From assembly GCA_964586395.1 (NCBI GenBank), contig CAZPGP010000002.1, forward strand, positions 1 through 64,000: a DNA stretch of 64,000 bases, read 5' to 3'. This DNA is from DATEFF01 sp964586395. Its GTDB lineage: Bacteria > Patescibacteriota > Saccharimonadia > Saccharimonadales > EFPC-124. This document shows positions 17,403-26,400 of the stretch, in pieces; position 1 is the first letter of the stretch; every line of letters starts with the position of its first letter. The translations under genes and the position numbers were made by a program. The notes beneath the pieces were generated by a model. The model saw only the letters and a list, made by a program, of their open reading frames with translations, did no database searches and was not told the DNA's origin.

Positions 17403-18029
17403 CTAAACTTTCTTGTCGTTGGTCATACGGATTTCCTTTTTGACCAACTTACCGTTGTCGTCAATCTCATAGACCAACACCTCGCCCGTCATGATCTCGA
17501 CGGTGTGAGCTTCGTCATCAGCGACATCTTCGAGGTACTTCATGAGCGCGCGCAACGAGTTGCCGTGCGCAGCCACGATGACGTTCTTGCCAGACTTCAA
17601 ATCCTCCAGAACACGCTGCTCATAAAAAGGCAGTACGCGCTCCGAAACATCCTTGAGCGTCTCGCCACCAGGGACAGGATGATCCCAGCTGCGTCGCCAG
17701 GCCATAAACTTTTCTTCGCCGTATTCTTCTTTGACCTGCCACTTGTTCTTGCCGGTTAGTTCGCCATAGTCGCGCTCATTGAGCTCTTCGTGCTCCGTTC
17801 GCTCGACGTCATGACGGTCGAGGTGCGTGACGATTTCATCTAGCGTGTGCTTGGCGCGCTCTAACTTCGACGAATAGGCGCGGTGAAGGTCGATATCCTC
17901 GAGCGTCTTAGCAGCGCGGCGAGCTTCCTCGCGGCCGTCCTCAGTCAGGGATACATCAGTGAGGCCAGTCCACTGACCCAACAAGTTCCATTCTGATTGT
18001 CCGTGGCGGACAAGTACCAAGTATGCCAT
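17403..18029 (-). CDS. gpmA: 2,3-bisphosphoglycerate-dependent phosphoglycerate mutase
   Basis: Interconverts 3- and 2-phosphoglycerate in lower glycolysis. 208 residues with the phosphohistidine motif LVRHGQSEWN (His about 9), DVSLTEDGREEA and the second catalytic His in VAAHGNSLRAL. Slightly shorter than typical GpmA (about 230-250). Its ATG overlaps the eno stop by one base (TAATG), so it is translationally coupled to enolase, the next enzyme of the pathway. Confidence 0.93.
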   Translation of the reverse strand: MAYLVLVRHGQSEWNLLGQWTGLTDVSLTEDGREEARRAAKTLEDIDLHRAYSSKLERAKHTLDEIVTHLDRHDVERTEHEELNERDYGELTGKNKWQVKEEYGEEKFMAWRRSWDHPVPGGETLKDVSERVLPFYEQRVLEDLKSGKNVIVAAHGNSLRALMKYLEDVADDEAHTVEIMTGEVLVYEIDDNGKLVKKEIRMTNDKKV

Positions 18030-19315
18030 TAGCGTGCTCCCAGTGCCTCGCGGCCGGCGTAAGTTGCGGTGTCGCCAAGCTGCTCTTCGATGCGGAGAAG
18101 TTCATTGTACTTAGCCACGCGGTCAGTGCGGCTCATCGAGCCCGTCTTGATCTGACCCGTTGCGAGGCCTACAACTAGATGCGCGATGGTTGTGTCCTCG
18201 GTCTCACCCGAACGGTGCGAGATAACCGCGCGCCAGTCAGCGTCGTGCGCCATTGCTACGGCGTCGATAGTTTCGCTGAGCGTACCGATCTGATTGAGCT
18301 TGACCAGGATAGCATTGGCAGCCTTCTCTTCGATGCCGCGCTTTAAGAATGAAACGTTGGTAACCAGCAAGTCGTCACCGACAATCTGCACACGGTCGCC
18401 CAGCTTCTCGGTCAGCTTCGCCCATGCCTGCCAGTCGTCTTCGGCCAGGCCATCCTCGATAGATGCAATTGGGTATTTCTCGGCGAGTTCAACCAGCCAG
18501 TCGACCATTTCGTCGCTGGTGAGGCTGCGATTTTCAGTCGCCAGCGTGTACTTACCGTCCTCGTAGAGTTCGCTTGCAGCGACATCTAGTGCGAGCACGA
18601 CGTCGTCGCCTAGCTTGTAGCCAGCCTTTTCGACAGCTTGGCTTACGAGGTCAAGAGCCTCAGCGTTGCCGGCTTTGACATGTGGCGCGTAGCCACCTTC
18701 GTCACCTACCGTTGTGCCATATCCCTTTTCCTTCAGGACCTTCGCGAGTGCGTGGAAGATTTCAGCGCCCATACGAATTGCGTCGCTGAACGTTGTGGCG
18801 CCAACCGGCATAACCATAAATTCCTGAATGTCGGTCGAGCCAGCAGCGTGCTTACCGCCGTTAATAATGTTCATCATAGGGACGGGCAGGCTGAGGCTCG
18901 TCGAGCTGCTCAAGCCTTGGAAGTATTGGTACAGTGGCTTGCCCTGTGACTGAGCTGCAGCGCGAGCTACCGCCAACGAAACGGCGAGTAGCGCGTTCGC
19001 TCCGAGTTTGCCTTTGTTGGATGTGCCATCGAGTTCGATCATCGCCATGTCGATACCGCGTTGGTCGCTCGCGTCCTTGCCAACGAGCGCGTCAGCAATT
19101 GGACCGTTAACGTTCGCGACCGCCTTCATAACGCCTTTGCCGCCAAAAGCAGCGTCACCGTCACGAAGCTCGACAGCTTCATTGCTACCGGTCGAAGCGC
19201 CAGACGGAACAGCTGCGCGACCCAGCGTGCCATCGCTCAAGATAACATCGGCTTCGACAGTTGGGTTGCCCCGCGAGTCGATGATCTGGCGAGCGTGAAT
19301 AGATTTGATTTCCAT
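18029..19315 (-). CDS. eno: Enolase (phosphopyruvate hydratase)
   Basis: Converts 2-phosphoglycerate to phosphoenolpyruvate. 428 residues, full length: N-terminal IHARQIIDSRGNPTVEADV, Mg ligands in LALDVAASE, SIEDGLAEDDW and VGDDLLVTN, catalytic Lys in LVKLNQIGT and the ISHRSGETEDT loop. I chose ATG 19315 because AGGAG lies 9 nt upstream and homology begins there; an upstream in-frame start would add a non-homologous extension. First gene of the eno-gpmA pair. Confidence 0.96.
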   Translation of the reverse strand: MEIKSIHARQIIDSRGNPTVEADVILSDGTLGRAAVPSGASTGSNEAVELRDGDAAFGGKGVMKAVANVNGPIADALVGKDASDQRGIDMAMIELDGTSNKGKLGANALLAVSLAVARAAAQSQGKPLYQYFQGLSSSTSLSLPVPMMNIINGGKHAAGSTDIQEFMVMPVGATTFSDAIRMGAEIFHALAKVLKEKGYGTTVGDEGGYAPHVKAGNAEALDLVSQAVEKAGYKLGDDVVLALDVAASELYEDGKYTLATENRSLTSDEMVDWLVELAEKYPIASIEDGLAEDDWQAWAKLTEKLGDRVQIVGDDLLVTNVSFLKRGIEEKAANAILVKLNQIGTLSETIDAVAMAHDADWRAVISHRSGETEDTTIAHLVVGLATGQIKTGSMSRTDRVAKYNELLRIEEQLGDTATYAGREALGAR

Positions 19316-19469
19316 GGTAACTAACTCCTGTTTACGGTCTAAAGTCGGCCATACATCATAGTAGCGCAGATACCTCAATCTGAGTAGATAAACGATCATG
19401 GTACTACAAATAATTTCAACTATAATCACAGTAGCCCACGTGCGTACGCCAACTACCTAGGAGGAACCC

Positions 19470-19742
19470 GTGGCAGCTTCAACGCGCAAGACGCCCGACA
19501 GTGCCGCCCTTGCCAGCCAGGCCGAGAGCTTCATCGCCGGCCAGACGCATGGCGCTGGCACCTGGCAGGACGGGTCGGAGGTACCGATCAACGTCATCCC
19601 AGGCGCGACTCTGCGCATCAGGGACAAGGTAGGCACCGACAACGGCGGATCGCTTCGCCACATCGAACTGGTTCGCAGCGGCCGAGTGGTCGCGACCCTG
19701 GTCTACAGTCACCACACCCGCCAGCTCATCCGGACGTTCTGA
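19470..19742 (+). CDS. C6: small hypothetical protein
   Basis: 90 residues, no membrane helix or Cys, not recognised. The C-terminal half looks beta-rich (IELVRSGRVVATLVYSHHTRQLIRTF). GTG start with AGGAGG 5 nt upstream; TATAAT at 19421-19426 is the -10. Back-to-back with eno, tail-to-tail with C7. GC-rich. May be distantly related to C5 by its SGRVVATL motif. Confidence 0.65.
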   Translation: MAASTRKTPDSAALASQAESFIAGQTHGAGTWQDGSEVPINVIPGATLRIRDKVGTDNGGSLRHIELVRSGRVVATLVYSHHTRQLIRTF

Positions 19743-19748
19743 GCCGGA

Positions 19749-19790
19749 GCCCGCCCGTGACCGCCACCTTCCCCTGGCGACCGGGCGGGC
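19749..19790 (+). terminator. C6 GC-rich hairpin
   Basis: GCCCGCCCG (19749-19757) pairs with CGGGCGGGC (19782-19790), with inner pairing CCGCCA/TGGCG. No U-tract. Confidence 0.55.
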
Positions 19791-19805
19791 CCCGTCAATA
19801 TCGCA

Positions 19806-19859
19806 ATAATTTCAGAGAGTCGGCCCTCCCCGTCGCTATGAATATGCAACGGGGAGGGC
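19806..19859 (-). terminator. C7 hairpin plus junction decamer
   Basis: Stem of 11 bp (19823-19833 with 19849-19859), then on the minus strand CTGAAATTAT (19806-19815). A second copy, TTGAAATTAT in the same orientation, lies at 19410-19419 beside the C6 promoter, so C6 sits between direct repeats. Confidence 0.55.
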
Positions 19860-19881
19860 ACATGCGTCGAGCGGGCAGAGA

Positions 19882-20223
19882 TCAGTCAGAGTGCCTATCG
19901 GCAATCTGGCAGTAGACCTCGTAGTCCGCCCATGACATGGGCGCGCCCGCTATATCAAGTTGGAGTCGCGTTGCCGCCGTCACCCTGAGGTCCCTCAGGG
20001 TCAGCCCGATAGATTCAGACGCCGGGAGTACCAGGAGGATCTCCCGATTATGGCCACTCAGGCCCGACGTTACGATAAACGCGTTGGCCGGCAGCATATG
20101 CCGGTCTTGAAGTGCACGCACCATGGCCTTAAACGCTGCCAGGGTCTTTCGATCCGAAAAGCCCAGCAAGACCAGGGTTCTACCACTAGGATTTACGCCA
20201 GTGGCGACCGCGACTTTGCGCAA
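19882..20223 (-). CDS. C7: hypothetical protein
   Basis: 113 residues, no membrane helix, not recognised; alpha/beta pattern with a hydrophobic strand (TLVLLGF) and Leu-rich segments. TTG start with AAAGG 8 nt upstream. It begins 33 nt after the uvrA stop in the same direction, so it could be read through from uvrA or use TAATAAT DNA next to the uvrA stop as a weak -10. GC-rich. Function unknown. Confidence 0.6.
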   Translation of the reverse strand: MRKVAVATGVNPSGRTLVLLGFSDRKTLAAFKAMVRALQDRHMLPANAFIVTSGLSGHNREILLVLPASESIGLTLRDLRVTAATRLQLDIAGAPMSWADYEVYCQIADRHSD

Positions 20224-20256
20224 TCAAGACACCTTTCTCTCGACGCTTACCGATTA

Positions 20257-23070
20257 TTACAGCATTCTTTTGAGATATCGTCCAGTATAGCTCGTGGCGT
20301 GCTTGGCGATTTCCTCAGGAGTACCCTGAGCTAAGATTGTACCGCCGCCCTCGCCGCCCTCAGGGCCCATGTCGATGACGTGGTCGGCGGACTTTACGAC
20401 GTCGAGGTTGTGCTCAATGATAACCATGCTGTTGCCCGTTTCAACTAATGCCTGCAAGACGTGCAAGAGTTTCTTGACGTCAGCACTGTGCAGGCCAGTT
20501 GTTGGCTCGTCCAGGATGTAGAGCGTGCGACCAGTCGAGCGACGGCTCAGCTCTGTTGCAAGCTTCACGCGCTGTGCCTCACCACCACTCAGGGTTGTAG
20601 CTGGCTGGCCAAGCTTGATGTAACCGAGACCGACTTCAACCAGCGTCTTCATCTTGTTGCTGATAGACGGAATATTGTCGAAGAACTCGGCGGCCTGCTC
20701 GCAGGTCATGTCGAGGACGTCGCTAATCGTCTTGCCCTTGTAGTGGATCTCGAGTGCTTCGCGGTTATAGCGCTTGCCCTTACAGATTTCGCAGGTCACA
20801 TAGACGTCAGGCAGGAAGTGCATCTCGATCTTGATGACGCCATCACCCTGACAATTCTCGCAGCGGCCGCCCTTAACGTTGAAACTGAAACGACCGGCTT
20901 TGTAGCCACGAATGTTAGCTTCTGGGGTTGAGGCAAAGAGTTCACGGATTGGCGTAAAGACACCGGTGTAGGTTGCAGGGTTGGAACGAGGCGTGCGGCC
21001 GATTGCCGACTGATCGATAACAATAACTTTGTCGAGTGCGCCAATACCTTCGATGTCATCGTGGCGACCGGCAACTTCGCTAGCACGGTGCAGGCGGTGG
21101 CTGAGTTCCTTGGCGAGGATATCGTTGACGACAGTTGACTTGCCTGAGCCCGATACGCCCGATACAACGACCAGCTTGCCAAGTGGAATGCTAACGTCGA
21201 TGTTCTTGAGGTTGTGCTCGCGCGCGCCGCGGATGACCAGTTCTTTGCCATTACCAGATCGGCGCTTTTTAGGCGCGACGATGGACTCGGTTCCCTTTAG
21301 GAATCGGCCGGTTGTACTGGCAGGGTTGTTGGCGACTTCTTCTGGAGTGCCCTCTGCCACAACGTGCCCACCATGGATGCCAGCGCCCGGACCAATATCG
21401 AGCAAGTGGTCGGCGGCACGAATAGTGTCCTCATCGTGCTCCACCACAATGACGGTGTTGCCGAGGTCACGAAGGTGTTTCAGCGTCGCAATCAAGCGGT
21501 CGTTGTCGCGCTGATGCAGGCCAATGCTTGGCTCGTCCAACACGTACAACACACCCTGCAGGCCAGAGCCAATCTGCGTAGCCAGGCGAATGCGTTGCGC
21601 TTCACCACCACTCAGGGTGTTGGCACTGCGGGACATCTCGAGGTAGCTCAGGCCGACGTCGTTCAGGAAGCTCAGGCGCGCGGTAATCTCACGCAGAATC
21701 TGCTTGGCGATAAATAGCTCTTGCTCGGTTAGTTTCAGTGTATTTGTGAAGAGTTCGAGGCTGTCGGCTACGCTCAGACCGCAAACGTCCATGATGTTCA
21801 GGTCATGCACGGTTACAGCAAGTGCTTCTGGCTTCAGGCGCTGCCCCTGACAGGCGTGACACTTACGTTCGCGCATGAATCGCTCGATGTCGCGGCGCAC
21901 AAAGTCGCTGTCGGTCTCCTGGTGGCGACGCTCGAGGTTCGGGATAACGCCTTCAAAATCAGTCTGGAATGCACGACCGCTACCCAGCTCGACAGTGTAC
22001 TTTTGAGCACCCGTGCCGTACAGCAAGACCTTTGTTTGTTCTTCGGTGAGTTTACTTGTCGGTTCGTGGAGCGAGAATCCGTAGGCTTCAGCAACAGCCG
22101 CGACCTTCTTCATGTACCAAGTGTCGATACGCACACGATTCCATGGGCGAATCGCACCTTCACTAATTGTCAGGTTGCCATTTGGGATAACCAATTCAGG
22201 ATCGACTTCAAGCCGCGTACCCAGACCGGTACAAACCGGACAAGCGCCATGCGGGCTGTTAAAGCTAAAGAGTCGCGGCGCGAGTTCAGGAATCTCTACC
22301 TCTGGGTGATCGATACAGGCGTAACGTTCGCTCAGCGTTCGCTCGGTTTCAGTGTCGACATTCGTCACCTGGACGACGCCCTCGGCAGCCTCCAAAGCCT
22401 GTTCGACAGACTGCGTGATGCGGCTGCGATTCTCTTCGTTGTTCACGACACGGTCGACGACCAGGGCGATGCTGTGCTTCTTTTTCTTGTCGAGGTCAGG
22501 AAACTCCTCAAGCGCGTAAATAACACCGTCAACACGAACGCGAGCAAAGCCAGCACGCTGGTACTGCTCAGGAATATGCGCAAACTCACCCTTCTTGTCG
22601 TTGATGATTGGTGCCAGAACCATGAGGCGGGCGCCCTCAGGCATAGCCAGAATCTCGTCTACGATCTGCTGTGGCGCACGACGCTCGACTTCCTTGCCGT
22701 CAATCGGACAGTGCGGGATGCCAATGCGGGCGTACAGCAAACGCATGTAGTCATAAATTTCCGTGACGGTCGCGACCGTCGAGCGTGGGTTACGGCTTGT
22801 CGACTTCTGGTCGATACTGATGGCTGGACTCAAGCCATCGATCTGGTCAACATCAGGCTTTTCCATCAAACCCAAGAATTGGCGGGCATAGCTACTCAGG
22901 CTCTCGACGTATCGACGCTGACCTTCGGCATAAATGGTGTCGAATGCCAGGCTCGATTTGCCAGAACCACTGAGTCCGGTAATCACAACCAAGCTATCGC
23001 GCGGAATACTCACGCTAATATCTTTGAGGTTATGCTCCCGAGCACCTCGTACTTCTATACTGCCGCTCAT
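20257..23070 (-). CDS. uvrA: Excinuclease ABC subunit A
   Basis: Damage-sensing ATPase of nucleotide excision repair, partner of UvrB and UvrC. 937 residues, full length: two ABC modules (Walker A GLSGSGKSSL near 34 and GVSGSGKSTV in the second half; signatures LSGGEAQRIRLA and LSGGEAQRVKLA; two DEP Walker B motifs) and zinc-binding Cys pairs (CPVCTGLG, CHACQGQR, CENCQGDG, CEICKGKR). ATG with MSGSIEVRGAREHNLK. The long open frames on the opposite strand are shadows of this gene. Confidence 0.97.
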   Translation of the reverse strand: MSGSIEVRGAREHNLKDISVSIPRDSLVVITGLSGSGKSSLAFDTIYAEGQRRYVESLSSYARQFLGLMEKPDVDQIDGLSPAISIDQKSTSRNPRSTVATVTEIYDYMRLLYARIGIPHCPIDGKEVERRAPQQIVDEILAMPEGARLMVLAPIINDKKGEFAHIPEQYQRAGFARVRVDGVIYALEEFPDLDKKKKHSIALVVDRVVNNEENRSRITQSVEQALEAAEGVVQVTNVDTETERTLSERYACIDHPEVEIPELAPRLFSFNSPHGACPVCTGLGTRLEVDPELVIPNGNLTISEGAIRPWNRVRIDTWYMKKVAAVAEAYGFSLHEPTSKLTEEQTKVLLYGTGAQKYTVELGSGRAFQTDFEGVIPNLERRHQETDSDFVRRDIERFMRERKCHACQGQRLKPEALAVTVHDLNIMDVCGLSVADSLELFTNTLKLTEQELFIAKQILREITARLSFLNDVGLSYLEMSRSANTLSGGEAQRIRLATQIGSGLQGVLYVLDEPSIGLHQRDNDRLIATLKHLRDLGNTVIVVEHDEDTIRAADHLLDIGPGAGIHGGHVVAEGTPEEVANNPASTTGRFLKGTESIVAPKKRRSGNGKELVIRGAREHNLKNIDVSIPLGKLVVVSGVSGSGKSTVVNDILAKELSHRLHRASEVAGRHDDIEGIGALDKVIVIDQSAIGRTPRSNPATYTGVFTPIRELFASTPEANIRGYKAGRFSFNVKGGRCENCQGDGVIKIEMHFLPDVYVTCEICKGKRYNREALEIHYKGKTISDVLDMTCEQAAEFFDNIPSISNKMKTLVEVGLGYIKLGQPATTLSGGEAQRVKLATELSRRSTGRTLYILDEPTTGLHSADVKKLLHVLQALVETGNSMVIIEHNLDVVKSADHVIDMGPEGGEGGGTILAQGTPEEIAKHATSYTGRYLKRML

Positions 23071-23153
23071 AACGCGGTCTATTATACACGTTTTTATCTG
23101 TTATTTCGAGCCCCTTACTGATTGACCCTAGAAAGTGATGTTACACAAAAAAC

Positions 23154-23182
23154 TTGAAACATATGCCCACTAAGAGTACAAT
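23154..23182 (+). promoter_or_regulatory. C8 promoter
   Basis: TTGAAA (23154-23159), 17-nt spacer, TACAAT (23177-23182), with a leader of about 30 nt to the GTG at 23220. This promoter sets the start, because an in-frame ATG at 23163 would lie upstream of the transcript. Confidence 0.65.
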
Positions 23183-23219
23183 TTGCGGGTCCATGACGTA
23201 CCAAGGAACGGAGCCACAC

Positions 23220-23528
23220 GTGACGGACCCGCGAAAGACGCCCAGGCCACAGCCAGCCCCCAACGTAATCGGCACGCTGGGCGGCAGCAACAACTCCCCG
23301 TGGATCACGCTGCGAAGCACCAGCGAAGCGCTCATCGCAATGATCGGCAGCCTCTCCAACACACTGTCGCGGATCGATGGTGGGCTGGAGATCGTCGAGA
23401 CCGATGATGCGCTGGGAATCCGCGTGCAGCCCAAGAGTGAGATCAAGAGGTCTCGGACCGAGCTGTTCACCGCAACCAGGCAACTGACCAGGACGCAGAC
23501 CGGCTGGCGCGTCAAGTGGAACGACTAG
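23220..23528 (+). CDS. C8a: hypothetical protein
   Basis: 102 residues, no membrane helix, Pro-rich N-terminus (RKTPRPQPAPN) then a mixed helix/strand region (ALIAMIGSLSNTLSRIDGGLEIVE). Not recognised. GTG start with AAGGAACGGAG upstream. C8b begins 13 nt after its stop, making C8 the only insert here with two genes. GC-rich. Confidence 0.65.
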   Translation: MTDPRKTPRPQPAPNVIGTLGGSNNSPWITLRSTSEALIAMIGSLSNTLSRIDGGLEIVETDDALGIRVQPKSEIKRSRTELFTATRQLTRTQTGWRVKWND

Positions 23529-23541
23529 ACGAGGAGACAGC

Positions 23542-23820
23542 ATGACCCAAGCACGCGGGGCCCGCCCCCGTCGCGTCGTCAACTACAAAGTCATCGTCGA
23601 TTCGTTGGGCACGTATATCGCCTTCGACACTGACGAGGTCTTGTTACCGGAAGGCGTTCTGCCCCACCAGCTGCCAGAGAACGCCCAGCTGGAGCGAGTC
23701 CACTCGCGTTGGCATTTTCGGCCGCGCAGCTTGTCCACTCCGATGGGCGCTCACACGCTACGGCGGCTCTTCCTGGAGTTCGCCGAGCAGATGCACTGGG
23801 AAGCCCACCTGAGCCCTTAG
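23542..23820 (+). CDS. C8b: hypothetical protein
   Basis: 92 residues, no membrane helix, not recognised; basic N-terminus (ARGARPRRVV), a strand-rich middle (YKVIVDSLGTYIAFDTDEVLL) and a helical end. GACGAGGAGA supports the ATG. Co-transcribed with C8a and followed by the C8 hairpin. Confidence 0.65.
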   Translation: MTQARGARPRRVVNYKVIVDSLGTYIAFDTDEVLLPEGVLPHQLPENAQLERVHSRWHFRPRSLSTPMGAHTLRRLFLEFAEQMHWEAHLSP

Positions 23821-23828
23821 CGCTGGAC

Positions 23829-23915
23829 CGCCCCGGTCGGATGCCCGCAGAACATGCGTGGCGTACGACCGGGGCGACGAACACCCATAGTTGTCCCACA
23901 AGAAATTGAACTTAT
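23829..23915 (+). terminator. C8 hairpin plus junction decamer
   Basis: Perfect 11-bp stem (23829-23839 with 23866-23876) around a 26-nt loop, then TTGAACTTAT at 23906-23915. No U-tract. Confidence 0.6.
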
Positions 23916-23985
23916 CCGTTGCGAGCGTCTAACGACGCCCCCATCCTCGGAAGTTATCCTAGCAGCACTTCTTGAATAAAACAGG

Positions 23986-23991
23986 TATACT
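23986..23991 (+). promoter_or_regulatory. -10 box of the PGPGW gene
   Basis: TATACT ends 10 nt before the ATG at 24002, predicting a leader of about 4 nt and no room for a Shine-Dalgarno site. Confidence 0.55.
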
Positions 23992-24001
23992 ATAGAGACA
24001 C

Positions 24002-24253
24002 ATGGAGCGACTCAAACTAACCTGGCGCAAAACACCACGCACTGCACGTCGCGTTATTGTCTTTATCGTAGGCGGGCTTGTTATAGTCGCTGGCATCTTT
24101 ATGCTAGTTCTGCCCGGTCCGGGCTGGGCGGCAATATTCCTTGGCCTCGCAATACTTGCGACGGAGTTTGACCGCGCCGAAAAAATCCGCTCGGCTGTCG
24201 TTCATCGCTTCAAAGATGCTATCGAAAAAGCTCGCGCAAAAACAAAACGTTAG
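24002..24253 (+). CDS. PGPGW family membrane protein
   Basis: 83 residues with two close membrane helices flanking LPGPGWAAIFLGLAIL (about 37-52), the defining motif of the PGPGW family (PF09656), whose role is unknown. Basic at both ends. Probably near-leaderless. Followed 72 nt later by another membrane-protein gene in the same direction. Confidence 0.85.
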   Translation: MERLKLTWRKTPRTARRVIVFIVGGLVIVAGIFMLVLPGPGWAAIFLGLAILATEFDRAEKIRSAVVHRFKDAIEKARAKTKR

Positions 24254-24336
24254 CGTTTTCTCACATACTTGAAACGCGGGCAACTAAATGGTAAGATGCG
24301 AGTAAGTTTTTAGTTGTTTTATAGGTGGTTGAAAAA

Positions 24337-25023
24337 GTGAGATACGTGATTGGGCTGAGCTTTGCTGCACTCGCCGTCTGGGTCCTCCAGGCGACGGGTG
24401 TATTAATGGCCTTCCTAATGTTTCTGATGATTGGTACCGTTCCCGGGACCCACATCAGCGTTCCACCAGCCTACATGATGATCTTGGTTGGCGTACTCGC
24501 TGCCGGTGTTGTCTACTGGCTAGTCCGCGAACGACCCGCACAACAGATTGCCGAAATGAAGCGGGCCTACCATGTCGAAGTTGACGACAAGCCCGCTGTC
24601 GCTGCAATTCGAAAGCGTCGCGAATCCCTTGTCATGGCTGGATTTCACCAGAGCTACCGAAGTACCGCAGTTGCGGCACACCAGTGGCGCTACAGCGTTT
24701 TAGCCAGCATGAACCGCTCAACAAATCGCTGGGCACAAGCCGTTAGCAAAGCAACGCAGCCAATCCGCGCCCTCGCTGCCGCACTCGTCATTATCATGGC
24801 AATTGCCACTCAAGAGATCACAACCTGGGTCCGTCCACACGCCAAGCGAATCGGCGCATGGATCAAACTACAGGCTACCTACTCGCTAAAGGGTACGATG
24901 CTTTCCGCCCACAGGTGGAGCTCGCTCAGCAGGAAGCTCTTATCGTCGCTCACCTCTTTGTGGAGGCGTTGCAGCTCTGTACTGAAGCGCGGCAAATCAC
25001 TCTTGATTCGCTCGGATCGGTAA
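24337..25023 (+). CDS. Hypothetical membrane protein overlapping sbcB
   Basis: About 228 residues: two N-terminal membrane helices separated by a short loop (about 3-55), a basic helical middle, another hydrophobic stretch (about 150-165, AAALVIIMAIATQ) and a very basic C-terminal tail. Not recognised. I prefer GTG 24337, with GGTGG 8 nt upstream, to the GTG at 24325. Its last 145 nt overlap the 3' end of convergent sbcB, a long overlap that would constrain both proteins. Native in composition. Confidence 0.65.
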   Translation: MRYVIGLSFAALAVWVLQATGVLMAFLMFLMIGTVPGTHISVPPAYMMILVGVLAAGVVYWLVRERPAQQIAEMKRAYHVEVDDKPAVAAIRKRRESLVMAGFHQSYRSTAVAAHQWRYSVLASMNRSTNRWAQAVSKATQPIRALAAALVIIMAIATQEITTWVRPHAKRIGAWIKLQATYSLKGTMLSAHRWSSLSRKLLSSLTSLWRRCSSVLKRGKSLLIRSDR

Positions 25024-26291
25024 CTCTCCCAGCCAGCTCGTTCGTCGCCCGTTAGGCTCTGCGGATAGTTACGTGCCTTGTAGCGGACGAGTAGCGCAGC
25101 CAGACGCTCATCGGCAAATCCAGGGTTAAAGTCAGCCAGCGTCGTCCGATCAGCGGCACGCACGGCACTCATCTTTGGCTTATCACGCTCGTTCACGAAA
25201 CCGTCGTAGAGTGCAGCGTCGACGTCCTTGGACTTTGGGAATGCGCCGTCGCGAGCAAACACAGCACGCATGGCATCCAAGATCCCAGCTTGGCGTAGAG
25301 CCGTCATATGCTTCTCGACGGTCGGAATATCAAGCTTGATACGCTTTTGGGCGGATTCGTCCAACACACCAATCGGCGCAACGGCCGGGCACTTATTGTA
25401 GGCGAGCTCCTTGATCGGCAATGATACGAAGCCTGGCTTCTGACGGTCCTCCCATTTTGCAAACCGGGTTGATTTGAGATCATCCACGCTCTTGCCAACC
25501 CACTGCGAAGGGTCAGAGCGCAGGTCGTACACCAGAACAGAACCAGGCTTGCTACCGGGGCCAATCGGTAGTGCGACGGTTGCATGCAGTACGTCCTTTG
25601 GATAACGTCCGGAGGCATAGACGAAAGGCTTTGGGTCGTCCAAATTGACGAGCTTCATGACCTCCTTTTTGTCGCGCATCTTGAGCAAGTAATCAAACAA
25701 TTGCGGCTGCTTTGTCTTAATAAGTTTGGCCACACCTATTAACGCGACGACATCGCTGAGTGCATCGTGGGCCTGCTCGTGATCGAGGCCATTGATAGCC
25801 GAAAGTTTCTCGAGTCGATTCATCGGCTGACCATTCTCGTCAAATGGCCACTCGATGCCGTCGGGTCGCAGCGCGCGCGTCATTCGCACAACGTCCAACA
25901 TATCCCAGCGCGAACGATCTTCCTTCCAGGCCCACTCGTACGGGTCGTAGAAATTACGGTAAAGCGTATAGCGCATGAATTCATCGTCAAAGCGTACGCT
26001 ATTGAAACCTAGAATGATCGTGCCCGGCGTCAGTACCTCTTCGTGCAGCAAACGTAGGAAATCCGCCTCACTGTAGCCTTCCTCGAGCGTTTTCTGAGGC
26101 GTAATGCCCGTTAGCACCACTGCGGCCGGATCTGGCAAAACTTCATCGCTGAGGGCGACAAGGACGTTGACCGGGTCTCCGATTGGGTTCATATCCATAT
26201 CGGTTCGCTGGCCAGCGAACTGCATAATGCGTTGTCGTTTCGGGTCAAAGCCTGAAGTTTCGAGGTCGTAGAAGAAGAATGTCTGTTTCAC
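24879..26291 (-). CDS. sbcB: Exodeoxyribonuclease I
   Basis: 3'-5' single-strand DNA exonuclease of the DEDDh group, used in recombination and mismatch repair. 470 residues, as in E. coli: FYDLETSGFDP gives the first two acidic ligands, LGFNSVRFDDEF the second motif and HDALSDVVA the last; SH3-like and C-terminal domains follow. GTG start: TACACT on the coding strand (26298-26303) ends 6 nt upstream, so the mRNA is probably leaderless. Confidence 0.93.
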   Translation of the reverse strand: MKQTFFFYDLETSGFDPKRQRIMQFAGQRTDMDMNPIGDPVNVLVALSDEVLPDPAAVVLTGITPQKTLEEGYSEADFLRLLHEEVLTPGTIILGFNSVRFDDEFMRYTLYRNFYDPYEWAWKEDRSRWDMLDVVRMTRALRPDGIEWPFDENGQPMNRLEKLSAINGLDHEQAHDALSDVVALIGVAKLIKTKQPQLFDYLLKMRDKKEVMKLVNLDDPKPFVYASGRYPKDVLHATVALPIGPGSKPGSVLVYDLRSDPSQWVGKSVDDLKSTRFAKWEDRQKPGFVSLPIKELAYNKCPAVAPIGVLDESAQKRIKLDIPTVEKHMTALRQAGILDAMRAVFARDGAFPKSKDVDAALYDGFVNERDKPKMSAVRAADRTTLADFNPGFADERLAALLVRYKARNYPQSLTGDERAGWESYRSERIKSDLPRFSTELQRLHKEVSDDKSFLLSELHLWAESIVPFSE

Positions 26292-26328
26292 TCCACTAGT
26301 GTAGCGCAGCTACCCCTGCAAAACAAAA

Positions 26329-26344
26329 GCGCCCCAATGGGCGC
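26329..26344 (-). terminator. Hairpin upstream of sbcB
   Basis: GCGCCC (26329-26334) pairs with GGGCGC (26339-26344). On the minus strand it is followed by TTTTGTTTTG. It would end a minus-strand transcript arriving from the right, but no intact gene is visible there. Confidence 0.55.
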
Positions 26345-26400
26345 CCCTCATAAGTTCATGGAAATCAAGCTAGGTAGATGAGGGCGGATCCCCCGGGCGG

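Noticed and set aside
21805..23121. A 438-codon open frame antisense to uvrA
   Set aside because: Its codon pattern mirrors uvrA, which has full-length homology and all motifs; no promoter or SD precedes the antisense frame.
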